Positions 63,188-64,000 of a stretch of 64,000 nucleotides of DNA are shown here, piece after piece. The number at the start of each line of letters is the position of its first letter. Within the stretch, counting starts at the first letter, position 1. The stretch spans positions 62,001 to 126,000 of the forward strand of contig NZ_BJYL01000016.1 in NCBI RefSeq assembly GCF_007991495.1, given 5' to 3'. The position numbers and the translations under genes are program-made. Below the pieces are notes generated by a model. It ran no database searches, was not told the origin of the DNA, and worked only from the letters and a program-made list of their open reading frames with translations. The stretch is from Sporosarcina luteola. GTDB taxonomy: Bacteria; Bacillota; Bacilli; Bacillales_A; Planococcaceae.

Positions 63188-63356
63188 CGGGTGCCAGAGT
63201 CTCGGGTCATAAGCCAAAGCTCCTGCGTGGCAAAGAGCGCCACTCCGTATCTTCGTCTTATGCCTGAGGCCAGCAGGAGGCTGGTCATGCAGTCGTTGCC
63301 GCAGGACGCGGCGTACTTAGACTGCGAACCATTGTCTAGTCAGGCACCCTGCGCTT
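63188..63356. repeat. Structured ~165-bp element with terminal inverted arms
   Basis: GGGTGCC and GGCACCC close the element. Inside, on the minus strand, are the hairpins GCCGC/GCGGC, CCAGC/GCTGG and CATAAG/CTTATG enclosing TGGC/GCCA. It lies between the citrate synthase gene and the S9 peptidase start. It may be a dispersed repeat, a mobile miniature element or a structured RNA; one copy in the window cannot decide. Confidence 0.6.
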
Positions 63357-63413
63357 TTTTCTATCCTACATATTTCGACACCCGTAACAGTTTTCCCTTT
63401 TTGTTTTCGAAAT

Positions 63414-64000
63414 TTATTTTCCGACGTAAAGAGATTGCGGTCGGAAGATGGTGTTGTCGCTAAGTTGTTCAATGGCGTGCGCGGTCCAACCGACCATTCT
63501 TGCTGCGCTGAATGTCGGGGTAAACAGTTCAGGCGGCAGTTGAATTGAACGCATGATGGCGGCGGCATAGTATTCGACGTTTGTATATAGTTTGCGGCCC
63601 GGTTTGTGGATTTCGAGTAAAGTCGTAATTTCTTTTTCGGCAGCAGTCGCAAGGTCGAGCCATTCGTCTTTTCCTGTGAGTTCCTCACATTTGTCGCGTA
63701 AAAGTATGGAGCGCGGATCTTCGGTTTTATAGACGCGGTGGCCGAAGCCCATGATCCGTTCGCCATTTTGCAGTTTAGCCTCGATGACGGAGCGGATATT
63801 TGCCTGGTTGCCGATTTCTTCAAGCATGTCGATGACGCCTGAAGGAGCGCCGCCGTGCAGCGGACCTTTCATTGTGCCGAGGGCGGACGTGACGGCGGCT
63901 GTCAGATCGGATTCGGTTGAAATGGTAACACGGCCTGCGAACGTTGAAGCGTTCATGCCGTGCTCCATCGTCAATTTTAAATACGTTTCAAGCGCTTCGA
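63414..64000 (-). CDS. citA: Citrate synthase, C-terminal part (CitA-like)
   Basis: The frame is open to the window end and gives ~195 residues. [47 protein letters not shown] (catalytic His) and [14 protein letters not shown] are citrate synthase motifs; the FSAARMVGW Asp-region and the sequence as a whole fit CitA more than CitZ of B. subtilis. It condenses acetyl-CoA with oxaloacetate; a 2-methylcitrate synthase is not excluded from a fragment. It ends in [10 protein letters not shown]. Confidence 0.85.
   Translation of the reverse strand, partial: EALETYLKLTMEHGMNASTFAGRVTISTESDLTAAVTSALGTMKGPLHGGAPSGVIDMLEEIGNQANIRSVIEAKLQNGERIMGFGHRVYKTEDPRSILLRDKCEELTGKDEWLDLATAAEKEITTLLEIHKPGRKLYTNVEYYAAAIMRSIQLPPELFTPTFSAARMVGWTAHAIEQLSDNTIFRPQSLYVGK

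Noticed and set aside
63157-63288. N-terminal extension of the S9 peptidase
   Set aside because: It passes through the hairpin-rich element, does not resemble the family, and a proper ribosome site precedes the ATG at 63156.

Overview
The window is chromosomal DNA of a motile, competent, low-GC Gram-positive bacterium of the Bacillales. Gene order and protein character suggest a Planococcaceae such as Sporosarcina; the genus is an inference. The order csbA–minJ–ctpB–cccB–ftsX–ftsE–prfB–secA–hpf–fliT–fliS–fliD–flaG … hag–csrA–fliW–yviE–flgL–flgK–flgN–flgM–yvyF–comFC–comFA–degV matches the Bacillus subtilis csbA-to-degV segment, mostly on the minus strand, but it is broken by insertions.

Layout. 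1–18.5 kb: an azlD tail, then cell-division and secretion genes (minJ, ctpB, a LytM activator-like hydrolase beside ftsEX, cccB, prfB with its programmed +1 frameshift, secA, hpf), a PilZ protein, a membrane chemoreceptor, and fliT-fliS-fliD-flaG behind a sigma-D promoter. 18.6–37.7 kb: an accessory block that splits flaG from hag. It holds four chemoreceptors, metabolic enzymes (puuD-like, ggt, hydroxyacyl-CoA dehydrogenase), three small coiled-coil proteins and two duplicated gene pairs, each pair flanking a receptor gene. 37.8–41.4 kb: AT-rich DNA with two LAGLIDADG-type homing endonuclease genes (one truncated) and unknown genes. 41.5–43.5 kb: the main flagellin gene hag, interrupted by two group I introns. 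43.7–50.5 kb: csrA-fliW and the flagellar hook/chaperone genes, with a three-gene toxin-antitoxin-chaperone-like cassette between fliW and yviE. 50.5–64 kb: comF genes, degV, an EAL/HDOD protein, a divergent FliS-like/flagellin-like pair, a displaced comFB, a TetR-controlled ABC exporter with paired operators, an acetyltransferase, an S9 peptidase and the 3' part of a citrate synthase gene.

Most notable results. (1) hag is split into three exons. Joining them restores a normal 403-residue flagellin ending QANQQPQGVLQLLR. (2) The second intron begins with codons for another valid flagellin C-terminus (QAQQSPQGVLQLLR, then stop), so transcripts that keep this intron still encode a 403-residue flagellin. 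(3) The cassette at 44.4–45.9 kb encodes an ADP-ribosyltransferase-like protein, an unknown middle protein and a SecB-like chaperone, the architecture of CmdTAC-type anti-phage systems. (4) Four intergenic arrays of degenerate 20–21-bp units (two helical turns) occur in the window.

Regulation visible in the sequence includes sigma-D promoters (flaG operon, hag, flgM and several receptors), a CsrA-type hairpin in the hag leader fitting the adjacent csrA-fliW, and two identical inverted operators around the ABC exporter promoter. All product names come from reading the sequence; no database search was run.
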